From Helicobacter macacae MIT 99-5501 (GTDB lineage: Bacteria; Campylobacterota; Campylobacteria; Campylobacterales; Helicobacteraceae), in assembly GCF_000507845.1 (NCBI RefSeq), contig NZ_KI669454.1:906604-970603 (forward strand): a DNA stretch of 64,000 nt. Reading direction: 5' to 3'. Shown piece after piece: positions 44,249 through 53,435 of this stretch (the first letter of the stretch is position 1; the number at the start of each line of letters is the position of its first letter). Position numbers and translations under genes: made by a program. The notes below the pieces were generated by a model, which was not told the DNA's origin, ran no database searches, and saw only the letters and a list, made by a program, of their open reading frames with translations.

Positions 44249-44790
44249 CGTGTGTCCTTTTGGGTTTTGATAGTCTTATAATCCTAAAGATTTTGAGAAT
44301 CGCTTTAGAAATTATAAAATGCGCGAATTGTAAAAAAAATTTGCTTAAACAAAAATTAACAACAACTCGCATAATTATCAATATTTTTTCAATAATGAGA
44401 AAAAATCACAAAAAATCACGCAAAATAGGGCAATGTAAATTCCTAAAAAATTTTGAGAATTTTTTTGAGAATTTTTGGGTGGAGTTTTTAATCGCGGATT
44501 TTGCAAATTGTTTGATAAGTAGCTTTTATTTGACAAGCGAAATGATTTTAGGTTTTTTAGAGAAAAGTTATGAGATTTTGTGGCAACAAAAAAAGATAAC
44601 AAAAAAAAGAGAAAAAAGAGAAAAAGCACTGCTAGCGCACACAGATTGTAAAATATTAGAATCTCTTTCATTAGATTTTTTCTAAATGATAGATTCACAT
44701 AGTAGATTCAATAGTAGTTTTACTCAAAAATTTTAAGCAAACTTCATCTAAAAAGCACAAAATCCACTAAAAAAAAATCGCATAAAAATC
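44249..44790. other. Upstream region of the TonB receptor, with -10 and a Fur-box-like site
   Basis: A 542-bp AT-rich gap. On the minus strand TATAAT lies at 44311-44316, 63 bp before the receptor start. At 44371-44397 the stretch ATAATTATCAAT...TCAATAATGA is an imperfect AT-rich inverted repeat resembling a Fur operator, which would fit an iron-uptake receptor. Short open frames on both strands here look like products of A/T bias. An A8 run lies near 44770. Confidence 0.4.
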
Positions 44791-46176
44791 TTAGTCTAGA
44801 TTTTGTGCGATTAGCTCAAGTGGGTGAGCAAAGCTCGCTTTGACATTGCTTTGAGACATAGCATTTGTGATTTGCATTCGGCACGCAGAGCACTCCGCGC
44901 TAATGATTTTCGCACCGCTTTGGGCTATCATCTCTGCTTTTGGCTTGCCAGCTTGTAGTGTGAGGGCATACCTATCTAGCTGCATACTTACCCCGCCAAA
45001 CCCGCAGCACCTATCAGGCTCGCTCATCTCGCGTATCTCGTAGTTTGCACTAAGTAGCGCGCGTGGCTCTTTATGCACTTTTAGCACTTTTTTGGCGTGG
45101 CAAGGGTCGTGATAAGTGAGAGATTTTAGAGAGGAAGCAGGATTTTTGTGCAAAATAGATTCTAGGTTTGTATGCGTTTGTAGCCATTTGCTTGCCATAG
45201 ACATTTTGGGTGTGAGGTTTGCAAGTCTTTTTTGCCACCTTTCGCGCTCATTTACATTTGGTTCTGCATTTAGCGCGTGAGCCCAATCCACCATAAGCAT
45301 AGCTGCACAAGTCGCCTCTGGGATAAGGATAGCATCTACTTCATCGATAAACTTCTCAAAAAGCTCAATATTGCGCTTGATGAGATGAAGCACAGTGCCA
45401 ATATCGCCTGTGAAATATGCAGGTGCACCACAGCACTCTTGGGCAGGCACAAGGACTTTTATCCCCAAATGCCCCAAAATCTTAAGCAGGCTTTCTCCCA
45501 CCTCTATGTAGTTGTAGTTGGCAAGACAGCCGATAAAAATAGCGACTTTATTGTGTGCTAGATTTTGGGCGGGCTTTTGCTCGTGGCTTTGGGTTAGATT
45601 TTGTGTATGATTTTGCGCTAGGTTATCCCCTGCCTTGTGTGCGGGGTTTTGCGCTAGATTTTGCTCTTTTTGCAGATTTTCATTTTTATGATTTGGCAAA
45701 ATCTCGCCACGATATTTTTGCAAAAAACTTTTTTTGACAAAGGGAAACACCACGCGTTTGCTAAAAAAGATTTTGTTTCCGCCATCGACTTTTTTGAATG
45801 CGCACGGAGCGACAAAGTAGGCAAAGCTAAACACAAAATCCATAAGTTTTCTATGCTTTAGCAAGAAAAAATATAGCCTTTTATACCACGCGATTCCATA
45901 TTTTTGCGCTATGTCTATGCGGATTTTCTCTATGGCGGAGTCTATGGGGAGATGAGATGGGCACAAGTCCACGCAAGTAGTGCATAAAAAGCAAGATTCT
46001 AGCATATTTTTAAAATCTTTTTGCAATGGCAGTTCGCCCCTCTTGTATGCACCGATGAGGTCTAAATATCCGCGCGGGGAGGTAACCTCCTCACGCTTTA
46101 GCCGATAAATCGTGCAGTAAGGGATACATTTGCCACATTTGACACAGGCGTTTGAAGTTTGAGTAAAGTCTATCAT
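44791..46176 (-). CDS. GlpC/GlcF-like iron-sulfur oxidoreductase subunit
   Basis: The product has 461 residues. Two [4Fe-4S] motifs lie at C11-C14-C17-C21 and C62-C65-C68-C72. Two CCG (heterodisulfide-reductase type) domains follow with ECCGAPAYFTGDIG and DRCCGFGGVSMQ. This is the electron-transfer subunit layout of GlpC, GlcF and LldE. H. pylori HP0666, next to hemN, is annotated glpC; a dehydrogenase partner is not adjacent here, so the substrate is open. Residues ~165-210 contain an Asn/Gln/Ala/His-rich insert. The start overlaps the hemN stop by ATGA, so translation is coupled. Confidence 0.88.
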   Translation of the reverse strand: MIDFTQTSNACVKCGKCIPYCTIYRLKREEVTSPRGYLDLIGAYKRGELPLQKDFKNMLESCFLCTTCVDLCPSHLPIDSAIEKIRIDIAQKYGIAWYKRLYFFLLKHRKLMDFVFSFAYFVAPCAFKKVDGGNKIFFSKRVVFPFVKKSFLQKYRGEILPNHKNENLQKEQNLAQNPAHKAGDNLAQNHTQNLTQSHEQKPAQNLAHNKVAIFIGCLANYNYIEVGESLLKILGHLGIKVLVPAQECCGAPAYFTGDIGTVLHLIKRNIELFEKFIDEVDAILIPEATCAAMLMVDWAHALNAEPNVNERERWQKRLANLTPKMSMASKWLQTHTNLESILHKNPASSLKSLTYHDPCHAKKVLKVHKEPRALLSANYEIREMSEPDRCCGFGGVSMQLDRYALTLQAGKPKAEMIAQSGAKIISAECSACRMQITNAMSQSNVKASFAHPLELIAQNLD

Positions 46177-47567
46177 ATCGTCTTGCTAAACACTCGCTTT
46201 TCTTGGGGTAGGGAGCGCAAGTAGCTATCAAACACCATTGCGATATTGCGGATAAGTAGCCCACCTGTGGGTGTGGGATATAGCCCCTTATCATTTATCT
46301 CTAGCACACCTATATCTGCGTATTCTTTTAGTCTTTCTAGTTCGCTAGCAAAATGCACTCTAAAGTTGATATTGTGAGATTTCTCGATACTATCAAAATC
46401 TAGCTTTAGGTTGTTCATAAGCCCCATAATGACTTCTTTGCGTAGTATGTCTTCACTTGATAGCTTTATACCTCGCTCAATGGGGATTCTCCCCTCATCT
46501 AGCGCATTCTCATAGCTTGCCAAATCTTTGACATTTTGGGCATAGTAGTCTTTCCCCTCGCCTATGGAAGTTAGCCCTATGCCTATTGTTTGGGAAAATC
46601 CGCGTGTGGTGTAGCCCTGAAAATTGCGCCGCAATTCGCCATTTTGCTTTGCTATGTATAGCTCATCGCTTTTTTTTGCGAAGTGGTCCATACCTATCAT
46701 TTCATAGCCATTTTTGCCCAAAAAATCAATGGTGTTTTTTAGAATCTCTAGCTTTTCTTGTGGGCTTGGCAAGTCATTTTCATCGATTTTGCGCATAGTC
46801 TTTTTTAGCCACGGGATATGCGCGTAGTTAAATATCGCTAATCTATCAGGGCTAAGAGATACTACCTTTTGAAGTGTGGATAGAAAGCTATCTAGCGTTT
46901 GCTTTGGCAAACCATAGATTAAGTCAAAATTCACAGAATTTATCCCGCTCTTTCTAGCAATGTTTATCGCTTCATTTACTAGCTCTACACTTTGAAATCT
47001 ATGCACTGCTTTTTGCACTGCTTCATCAAAGTCTTGCACCCCAAAACTTAAGCGATTAAACCCACCCTTTTTTAGTGCATTCATTTGTGAGATTTCAAAG
47101 TGTCTAGGGTCGATTTCGCAGCTTATCTCTGCATTTGGTGCGAAGTTTGGGAATGTATCTTTTATGAGAGTGATGACTTTGATTAGCTGTGTAGAATCAA
47201 AAAATGTCGGCGTTCCACCACCAAAATGTAGCTGGACTACTTCGCGTGAAGTATCCATAAGTGTGGATAAAATCGCTAGCTCTTTTTGCAAGTATGAAAT
47301 ATACCTGTCTTTTTTGTCTTGCTTGCTTGTATAGATGACATTGCACCCACAAAAATAGCACGCACTTTGACAAAATGGCAGATGCACATATAGTGAGAGT
47401 GGAAGCCTATCCTCTTGTGTGTCATAGCTGTCATTTCGCTTAAATGATTCCCTCAAATCCTCATAGCCAAAATCCGCTCCAAACTCCACTGCAGTAGGAT
47501 AGCTTGTGTATCGCGGGGCGGATTTGGAGTATTTGGCAAATTTGGCAAAATCTATGTTTTGTGTCAT
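46173..47567 (-). CDS. hemN: Oxygen-independent coproporphyrinogen III oxidase
   Basis: A radical-SAM enzyme that decarboxylates coproporphyrinogen III in heme synthesis without oxygen. The 464 residues contain the SAM cluster motif FCQSACYFCGCN with C66, C70 and C73 plus C75, then LHFGGGTPTFF, EIDPRHF, NRLSFGVQDFDEAVQKAVHR and NFDLIYGLPKQT. MIGMDHFAKKSDEL in the C-terminal half marks true HemN rather than the HemW chaperone. AGGAGA lies before ATG 47567. Gene order argF-DUF2603-hemN-Fe/S protein matches Campylobacter jejuni Cj0994c-Cj0991c (from memory). Confidence 0.95.
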   Translation of the reverse strand: MTQNIDFAKFAKYSKSAPRYTSYPTAVEFGADFGYEDLRESFKRNDSYDTQEDRLPLSLYVHLPFCQSACYFCGCNVIYTSKQDKKDRYISYLQKELAILSTLMDTSREVVQLHFGGGTPTFFDSTQLIKVITLIKDTFPNFAPNAEISCEIDPRHFEISQMNALKKGGFNRLSFGVQDFDEAVQKAVHRFQSVELVNEAINIARKSGINSVNFDLIYGLPKQTLDSFLSTLQKVVSLSPDRLAIFNYAHIPWLKKTMRKIDENDLPSPQEKLEILKNTIDFLGKNGYEMIGMDHFAKKSDELYIAKQNGELRRNFQGYTTRGFSQTIGIGLTSIGEGKDYYAQNVKDLASYENALDEGRIPIERGIKLSSEDILRKEVIMGLMNNLKLDFDSIEKSHNINFRVHFASELERLKEYADIGVLEINDKGLYPTPTGGLLIRNIAMVFDSYLRSLPQEKRVFSKTI

Positions 47568-47626
47568 TACGCTAGATTCTCCTACTTGGATTTCCTGCTA
47601 GATTTTTAGTTGTGGCGCAAAGTGGT

Positions 47627-48130
47627 TTAGAGATTTTTTCGCAAGAAATGCGTTTCAATGTTGAAAAACAAATTTGGGTGTGATTTTTTGATTTCGCTGA
47701 TGATAGATTTTGTGTTGATATGTGGTGGCAATGAGCCATCATCTAGTCTTTTTGATTCGATTCTATCAATCGCTACCGCCATAACATCATCAAAATCAAT
47801 AGGTGCGCTTTGTATGACATCTCTCCCAAGCTCTAGTAGGAGTTTTTCTTCATTGATTCCCTCAATAGCAGATAGGACTTTTTTTAGCACAGAGTGCGGA
47901 AGTAAGAGGTATTGCTCGCCCTCCTCATCTTGTATCCACCACGCTTCTTTACTATTAAACGCGGTTGGTTGGCTAGCAAAAGAGGTTGGTTGATTTTCGT
48001 CTTTTTGCTCGCTATTTTGTCTCTTTTTTTGGACATTTAGCAGGATTTGCGTGCTAGAAATCTTTGAAGCCTTGATGAAATTTTCGCTATCAAAAAAATC
48101 TGCCAATGTTATTTTTTTGCTAGTAGCCAT
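47627..48130 (-). CDS. DUF2603 family protein
   Basis: A 167-residue protein that fits DUF2603 (UPF0763), a family confined to Campylobacterota and usually found between argF and hemN. Visible blocks: ITLADFFDSENFIKASKIS, AWWIQDEEGEQYLLLPHSVL, and the C-terminal HINTKSIISEIKKSHPNLFF. A Gln/Ser/Asn-rich insert sits at about residues 38-62. I start at ATG 48130, which has AAAAGGA and overlaps the argF 3' end by 22 nt; an open frame runs to 48178 without a ribosome binding site. Function unknown; context suggests metabolism. Confidence 0.8.
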   Translation of the reverse strand: MATSKKITLADFFDSENFIKASKISSTQILLNVQKKRQNSEQKDENQPTSFASQPTAFNSKEAWWIQDEEGEQYLLLPHSVLKKVLSAIEGINEEKLLLELGRDVIQSAPIDFDDVMAVAIDRIESKRLDDGSLPPHINTKSIISEIKKSHPNLFFNIETHFLRKNL

Positions 48131-49230
48131 AGCATTATTCCTTTTTGAATGTGTAGGCGATTGTTTGCTTCCTGCCATACGCGCGATTGTGCTCCCTCTA
48201 TGACTTCATCGCTTACTTCATAGCCTCGATACGCAGGCAGGCAGTGCAAAAATATTGCGTTACTATGTGCTTTTTGCATTAACGCTTGGTTAATGCAAAA
48301 GCCCTCAAAAGCGTTGATTCTGCTTTGCTTCTCCTCCTCTTGCCCCATAGAAATCCAAGTATCAGTCGTAAGCACACCTGCATCTTTTGCCACAGATTCT
48401 AGTGCGTCTTGCACGGCGACTTTATCGGCATTTGAGGGAATAATCTCTACGCGGATTTTGGCATTTGACTTGTTTGCTAGATTTTGGGCTAGGGCGATGA
48501 TTTTTTCATCTGGGGCGTATTTTTGCGGACATAGCAATCGTAGCTCAAATCCCAAAATGCAAGCTAGCTTTAGCCAAGAGTGAGCCATATTGTTGCCATC
48601 GCCTATGTAGCAAACTATCGGGGGGCAAATCCTCTTTGGCAGTGGATTTTGTGATTTTATGAAATCTAGTGCTTCTTGTTGTAGATTTTGCTTGCAAAAC
48701 TCCTCAAAATGTGGAGCAAAATCCTCCAAATAGATTCCGCACTCTATCATTGTAAGCATATCTGCCATTACTTGCAGTGGGTGAGATAAGTCTGTGAGCG
48801 CGTTTATCACAGGCACGCTTGAGTGGAGGGCAAACTCCTCTAGCCCCTCTTGAGAAAATGTGCGAATAGCGATAATATCCACCATAGAGCTTATCACTCT
48901 TGCACTATCTTTTATCGGCTCTCCTCGCCCCATTTGCGTGTCTTTGCCCATTAGGATTATGGCTTTGCCACCTAGCTCATACACTCCCGCTTCAAAGCTA
49001 ACTCTAGTGCGCGTGGAGGGCTTCTCTAAGATAAGTGCTAAAGTAGGTGGATTTTGGGGGGAGTTTTTTATGCCAAGTGCTTGTGGCGTGATAGGCTTTG
49101 ATAGGGATTTTGCATTTTGGCAGAGAGACTTTAGGGCTAGGCTTAGAGAGAGCATATCATATAGTTGTGATTTGCTAAAATCTTTCAAACTTAAAAAATG
49201 GTTTGAAAAATGATTTGGAACATCTCTCAT
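48109..49230 (-). CDS. argF: Ornithine carbamoyltransferase
   Basis: ArgF makes citrulline from ornithine and carbamoyl phosphate. The 373 residues include the carbamoyl phosphate motif EKPSTRTRVSFE, DTQMGRGEPIKD, HPLQVMADMLT, DGNNMAHSWL (ornithine side) and the catalytic HCLPAYRG. Compared with the usual ~305-335 residues it has extra segments near residues 35-60 and 185-205. H. pylori lacks an arginine pathway, so this gene points to an enterohepatic-type species. It heads the argF-DUF2603-hemN-Fe/S group. Confidence 0.95.
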   Translation of the reverse strand: MRDVPNHFSNHFLSLKDFSKSQLYDMLSLSLALKSLCQNAKSLSKPITPQALGIKNSPQNPPTLALILEKPSTRTRVSFEAGVYELGGKAIILMGKDTQMGRGEPIKDSARVISSMVDIIAIRTFSQEGLEEFALHSSVPVINALTDLSHPLQVMADMLTMIECGIYLEDFAPHFEEFCKQNLQQEALDFIKSQNPLPKRICPPIVCYIGDGNNMAHSWLKLACILGFELRLLCPQKYAPDEKIIALAQNLANKSNAKIRVEIIPSNADKVAVQDALESVAKDAGVLTTDTWISMGQEEEKQSRINAFEGFCINQALMQKAHSNAIFLHCLPAYRGYEVSDEVIEGAQSRVWQEANNRLHIQKGIMLWLLAKK

Positions 49231-49635
49231 CTGTGTGCCTTTGCTAGTAGTGTTTGTTATGTTTGTGTCATTTTGGATTTTAGATTATCAAAATCCACTC
49301 CAAAATAAAAAGTGTAATATACTTCAAAGTGCCTAAAAATATTCTAAAATCTGCAAAAGTTTTGCTTCTTTTTGCGTTTTTAGTCTTTTGCTACGCGGAG
49401 TTTGCGAGCGTTGATTTTGGTGTTTGTGCCTTTTTATCGCCATTTTGCCACTTGGCTATTTTGCCACTTCAAAGCATAAAATAATCCCACAAAAATGCGA
49501 TATATCTACCACGCAAGTAAATGCCACGCAAACAAATGTGTGCGTAAGCAAAAGTCCACAAGCAAATGGACTCGCAAAATAGCTAGAGCCAAAATCAAGC
49601 TAAAATATTAAGAATCTTTACAAGGAGAATGCACA
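49231..49635. other. Divergent gap between argF and the DUF502 gene
   Basis: A 405-bp divergent intergenic region that should contain both promoters. The minus strand shows TGATAAT at about 49284-49290 for argF; an 8-bp hairpin TGGATTTT/AAAATCCA spans 49274-49297. The plus strand ends with AAGGAG (49621-49626) before the DUF502 gene. No other feature is evident. Confidence 0.4.
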
Positions 49636-50271
49636 ATGCAGCCAACAAACACAAATCAGCAAAAACAGCCACACTCTACAAACCCCACCAAAGACAAAAA
49701 TATTATTTCGCATTGCTTTAGCAGCTTTTTTACACTTATAGGCAGGGGGTTATTAGCCCTCGCGCCTATTATTATTTTGCTATGGCTTTTAAAATTTGCT
49801 TATGATTTTATTGCGCATATTATCGGGGCGATTTTTGACACTACCGAGCATAATATGTTTGCAACTATTGCGATTCTTGTGATTTTGCTAGGGATTTTGC
49901 TATATAGTGGGCATTTGCTAGAGAAGAAAAAAGACTTTATTTTGCTAAAGATTTCGGAGTTTTTCATCGGCAAAATCCCATTTATAGCTTCTATATACAA
50001 TGTCATTAAAGATATGGTAAAAATGTTTTCTGGAGGCAATGACAAGCAATATCTAGGCGTGGGCTATATAAAGCTAGGAGAGCAAGAAGTCATAGGATTT
50101 ATCACCAAAGAAGAGTCAAATGAGAGAGGGGAATTTTTGTGGGTGTTTGTCCCAACCACACCAAATCCTACTTCTGGTTTTCTTTTTTGTGCCCCAAAGG
50201 ACAAGGTCCGCAGAAGTGATTTATCTGTGGCAGAGGGATTCAAAAAGGTTGTCTCACTAGGGATAAAATAA
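49636..50271 (+). CDS. DUF502 inner-membrane protein
   Basis: A 211-residue protein with two membrane helices at ~30-60 and ~75-95. The characteristic DUF502 blocks are GRGLLALAPIIILLWLLKF, KIPFIASIYNVIKDMVKMFS and VFVPTTPNPTSGFLFCAPKD. The family is widespread and its role is unknown; in other bacteria it is seen with envelope stress genes. CAAGGAGA lies seven bases before ATG 49636. It is a single-gene transcript divergent from argF. Confidence 0.9.
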   Translation: MQPTNTNQQKQPHSTNPTKDKNIISHCFSSFFTLIGRGLLALAPIIILLWLLKFAYDFIAHIIGAIFDTTEHNMFATIAILVILLGILLYSGHLLEKKKDFILLKISEFFIGKIPFIASIYNVIKDMVKMFSGGNDKQYLGVGYIKLGEQEVIGFITKEESNERGEFLWVFVPTTPNPTSGFLFCAPKDKVRRSDLSVAEGFKKVVSLGIK

Positions 50272-50485
50272 AAAATAAGCTAGCCACTCCCAAGCTATTC
50301 TTATGTAAAATCAAACAGAAATGATAAAGCATAGAATCAAAAAGAGTTTAAGCAGTTTAAGTAAAAAGTCTAAGCAAAAAAGAAGTGGCAAAAGAGATAT
50401 TTTATGCGATTTTTGCGTGATTCTAGCCATCACATACTAGAATCGACTAGAATCACGGTGCTTTTATGCAGCTATTTAGAAGGAG

Positions 50486-51280
50486 CTATTTTGCCATACA
50501 CCCTATGATGAAGTTTGCGCTTAGCACCAAGTCTTCTTCTTTGGTTGTGGGGAGTGATACGCCATTTGGTGCTACTTTTGATGATGGAGTTTCTGCACTC
50601 ATAGCCATAACGCCATTTCGCGCTTGTGGCTTAGTATTGCCAACTTCTTGGAAACTTATATCCTCAATATTGCAATTTTGCTTCAATGCTTTAGAGTATT
50701 GTTTGGCAACACCTTGCGCTTTTTTTAGTAGCTCTGTGCGCATCTCTTGTGTGCTTTTATCGATTTGCTCTGGCGTGATTATGGCTTGTATTGGCAATAT
50801 AGGAAGCGTAAGCAGTGCATTTCTACCTACTTCTACGCCGACAGCTTTGAGTAGTTTCTCATAAGCAGATTTTTGCTCGCTACCAAAGCTGCACACGATT
50901 TCTTGATACGCGCTAAATCCTACTTTGCGTCTATTGCGCTCATAATACACTTCTGGAGAGTATCCATAGCTACCACCTGAGCAAATCTCTTTGTTTGCTT
51001 TTATCAGCCTAGAGACAGCATTAAAAGTTTGCACGAGGCTTTCGCTTTGCTCATCATTTAGCTTAGATAGCGCACGCAATGCGTTGCTTCCTTGAATGCG
51101 AATCTTTGCTTTGAAAGTATCTGGTTCTGCTTTAGAGCGCACTTCTACTTCTTGATTGATAGAGAGTTTGCGCTCGGTTGCGATTTTGTTGTCATTGAGG
51201 GCAAATCCTAGCCATATACCGCATACAAATACGATAGCTACGACAGATACTGCCACAATGAATTTCTTTGAGTCTAACAT
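50486..51280 (-). CDS. SIMPL-domain (DUF541) protein, membrane-anchored
   Basis: The product has 264 residues. An N-terminal membrane helix (KKFIVAVSVVAIVFVCGIWLGFAL) anchors a periplasmic SIMPL/DUF541 domain (INQEVEVRSKAEPDTFKAKI, VSRLIKANKEICSG, LSANFIIGCMAK). The family forms large periplasmic or outer-membrane associated assemblies with no agreed function. I start at ATG 51280, six bases after AAGGAG; the frame is open to a GTG at 51310 but that start would place the ribosome binding site inside the coding region. Confidence 0.88.
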   Translation of the reverse strand: MLDSKKFIVAVSVVAIVFVCGIWLGFALNDNKIATERKLSINQEVEVRSKAEPDTFKAKIRIQGSNALRALSKLNDEQSESLVQTFNAVSRLIKANKEICSGGSYGYSPEVYYERNRRKVGFSAYQEIVCSFGSEQKSAYEKLLKAVGVEVGRNALLTLPILPIQAIITPEQIDKSTQEMRTELLKKAQGVAKQYSKALKQNCNIEDISFQEVGNTKPQARNGVMAMSAETPSSKVAPNGVSLPTTKEEDLVLSANFIIGCMAK

Positions 51281-51927
51281 ATTATGCTCCTTATGCTCGC
51301 TCATTATCACTAGCTCGTTTTTAGATTAGCTAATGATTTTGTGCCTGCATTGTAGTGAAATAAACCTTAATATTTACTTAACATTTACTAATTATTTACT
51401 TAATATTAACTAAGTATTTAATCAATATTTACTATTGTATTTTTTGCACGAAATATCGTATTTTAGGGAATATATCTGCTTTTGCCAAAACAAATTTTTT
51501 GAATTTTTAAGAATTTTTGTGGCATTTTATAAAAACTTTTTGCAAAAAAATTTGATGAAATATTCTAAGAGTATAAAATTTTATCATTGCGTGATGATTT
51601 TTATAATTTGAGTTTTTGTAAGCAAGTTTTTGCCTAGATTTTGCAAAATCTCATTTTTTTGTATACATACAATAAATATTCCTTAATATTTTTTTACAAA
51701 AAAAAACTACACAAAAACCACTCCTTAGAAAAACTTTAAAAAATTATAAAATTTTCATAAAAGTTAGCTGAAAATTTCCTAAAAGTTTGCTATAATCTGC
51801 CGATAAAATTTAAGCCAAAAAAGCTTTTAAAAGCCAAATAAAAAGCATAGCAAAAAGGCTAGATAAAAGCTGATAGGGCAACCAAATAAGCTAACAACAA
51901 AACAAACTAACAAAAGGAAGGTTTAAA
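51281..51927. other. Long AT-rich regulatory gap upstream of the HsrA-type regulator
   Basis: A 647-bp divergent region. From about 51368 to 51435 it consists of five or six degenerate copies of ATTTACTTAATATT at 12-15 bp intervals. A9 lies at 51698-51706. The dual promoter at 51780-51806 is listed separately. Downstream of it, TTTAAGCCAAAAA (51809) and TTTTAAAAGCCAAAT (51825) form a direct repeat similar to TTTAAG half-sites bound by HsrA, so autoregulation is conceivable. Confidence 0.45.
51780..51806 (+). promoter_or_regulatory. Overlapping sigma28 and extended -10 promoters of the HsrA-type regulator
   Basis: TAAA (51780-51783), exactly 15 bases, GCCGATAA (51799-51806): a perfect match to the classical sigma28 (FliA) consensus. 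Within the spacer lies TGCTATAAT (51788-51796), a perfect extended -10 for the housekeeping sigma factor. Both read toward the regulator gene, whose ATG is 122 bp downstream. Confidence 0.7.
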
Positions 51928-52608
51928 ATGCGCATTTTAGTAGTAGAAGATGATGCGGCTCTTAGCAAGTCGCTTAGCGAATCGCTCAACGCCAATGGTT
52001 ATCAAACAGACATTGCAGAGAGTTTGAAAGATAGTTTGTATTATGTCAGCATTCGCAATTATGACTTGGTGCTTGCTAACTACAAGCTAAAAGACGGCAA
52101 TGCCATAGAGCTACTTACCGAAGTGAAGTCGCGCTCGCCACGCGTGTCTGTGATTGTTATGGCTAGCAAGGCAAGACCCGAGCAAGAAGTATCTGTGTTT
52201 GGCAATGGGGGAGATGATTTTTTGGCAAAGCCATTTGATTTTTCTGTGCTTTTGGCTAGAATCCAAGCTAGACTTAGATTTTTTGGGACAAGTGTCATAG
52301 AGATAGAAGACTTAGTGATAAATCCTGATGAAGAGCGCGTTACTTACAAAGGCGAGGAAATCGAAGTAAAAGGCAAGCCATTTGAAGTGCTAACCCACCT
52401 TGCAAGACAGCGCGACCAAATCGTATCAAAAGAGCAACTACTTGATGCGATTTGGGAAGAGCCAGAGCTTGTTACGCCAAATGTCATTGAAGTGGCTATC
52501 AACCAAATCCGCCAAAAAATGGATAAGGTGCTAAATATCTCTACGATAGAAACAGTGCGCAGGAGAGGTTATCGCTTTTGCTATCCTAAGCGTCCTATCG
52601 GCGAGTAG
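51928..52608 (+). CDS. hsrA: Orphan OmpR-family response regulator, HsrA (HP1043)/CosR type
   Basis: The product has 226 residues: receiver ~1-115 and winged-helix DNA-binding domain ~125-222 (FEVLTHLARQRDQIVSKEQL, NVIEVAINQIRQKMD, TVRRRGYRFCYPKR). The receiver is atypical: where a phospho-acceptor Asp is expected, YDLVLANYKLKDG has Asn51. This matches HP1043/CosR, essential orphan regulators that act without phosphorylation and control redox and central metabolism. No histidine kinase is adjacent. AAAGGAAGG lies before the ATG. Two overlapping promoters drive it, one of them sigma28-like. Confidence 0.88.
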   Translation: MRILVVEDDAALSKSLSESLNANGYQTDIAESLKDSLYYVSIRNYDLVLANYKLKDGNAIELLTEVKSRSPRVSVIVMASKARPEQEVSVFGNGGDDFLAKPFDFSVLLARIQARLRFFGTSVIEIEDLVINPDEERVTYKGEEIEVKGKPFEVLTHLARQRDQIVSKEQLLDAIWEEPELVTPNVIEVAINQIRQKMDKVLNISTIETVRRRGYRFCYPKRPIGE

Positions 52609-52948
52609 TCTAGCCTAAGGGTTTGCAAGCCACAAAAGGCTTAGAATCCAAAAATCACTACAAATGGTGTTTTGTTTGATTTTGTCTTAGATTTGATTTT
52701 TGCAAAATCCAAAAAAGTGCATAAGTGTTTTTGTGGGTTTTGGCACTAAATCACGCTAGTAAAGTCCAAAATGTCAAGCTTTTATGCTGAATGTCAATAA
52801 AAGACAAGCGTTTGAGTTTAGTCTATTTGATAGCTTGGCAGATAGATTCTAGGCTAAAAATCATCTTAAAAATCATCAAGGCAAAGCATAATGCTTGCCT
52901 TATGCACACATAAAAAGAGCTACAAACAAAATCTTTAAGGAAATAGCT
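52609..52948. other. Gap between the regulator and the META lipoprotein
   Basis: 340 bp, AT-rich, with TTTAAGGAAATAGC just before the lipoprotein ATG. No hairpin followed by a T-run, RNA gene or convincing promoter could be recognised. Confidence 0.4.
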
Positions 52949-53368
52949 ATGAAATCATTAAAATTGTTCTCCCTAGCAATCGCGCTAAGTGCCTTGTATA
53001 TGAGTGCTTGCAAGGAAGAAAATATGAGAATTTACAACACTTGGAATCTAATAACCCTAAGTGTGGATGGCAACCCCATCGACCCTACAAATAGCGAAAA
53101 GCAAGTCTTTATCACAGTGGATGACCAAAAATTCAATGGCTATGCGGGGTGTAATCTGTTTTTTGGGAATCTAAAAATCCAAAAAAACAAAATCCAAAGC
53201 TCCTCCACAGGTGCTACAAAAATGCTTTGCGACCCCTCTGCTATGGAGATTGAGCGTGCTATATTGCAGCTATTTTCTGATAGCTCGGTAGACTTTGTCA
53301 TAAAGGACAAAAATCTAGTCTTAGAAAAAGAGGGCATACAAGCGATTTTTGAAGCAAAAGGACAATAA
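52949..53368 (+). CDS. META-domain lipoprotein (HslJ-like)
   Basis: A 139-residue lipoprotein. The signal peptide MKSLKLFSLAIALSALYMSAC puts the lipid-modified cysteine at residue 21. The META domain follows (NTWNLITLSVDGNPI, FITVDDQKFNGYAGCNLFFG, GATKMLCDPSAMEIERAILQ), as in HslJ, a heat-inducible protein linked to novobiocin resistance in E. coli. Two conserved cysteines (in AGCN and MLCD) may form a disulfide. I start at ATG 52949 behind AAGGAA. The next gene, ilvB, starts 67 bp downstream. Confidence 0.87.
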   Translation: MKSLKLFSLAIALSALYMSACKEENMRIYNTWNLITLSVDGNPIDPTNSEKQVFITVDDQKFNGYAGCNLFFGNLKIQKNKIQSSSTGATKMLCDPSAMEIERAILQLFSDSSVDFVIKDKNLVLEKEGIQAIFEAKGQ

Positions 53369-53435
53369 CAAACGCTATTTTCTAAAAACAACAAAAAAAC
53401 TAAAACACACAAACCAACGCTTACAAGGATACAAA

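Noticed and set aside
44378..44698. 106-codon minus-strand frame (and an overlapping plus-strand frame 44230-44685) upstream of the TonB receptor
   Set aside because: Composition is just Phe/Leu/Lys/Asn from A/T runs, there is no domain, and the two frames exclude each other.
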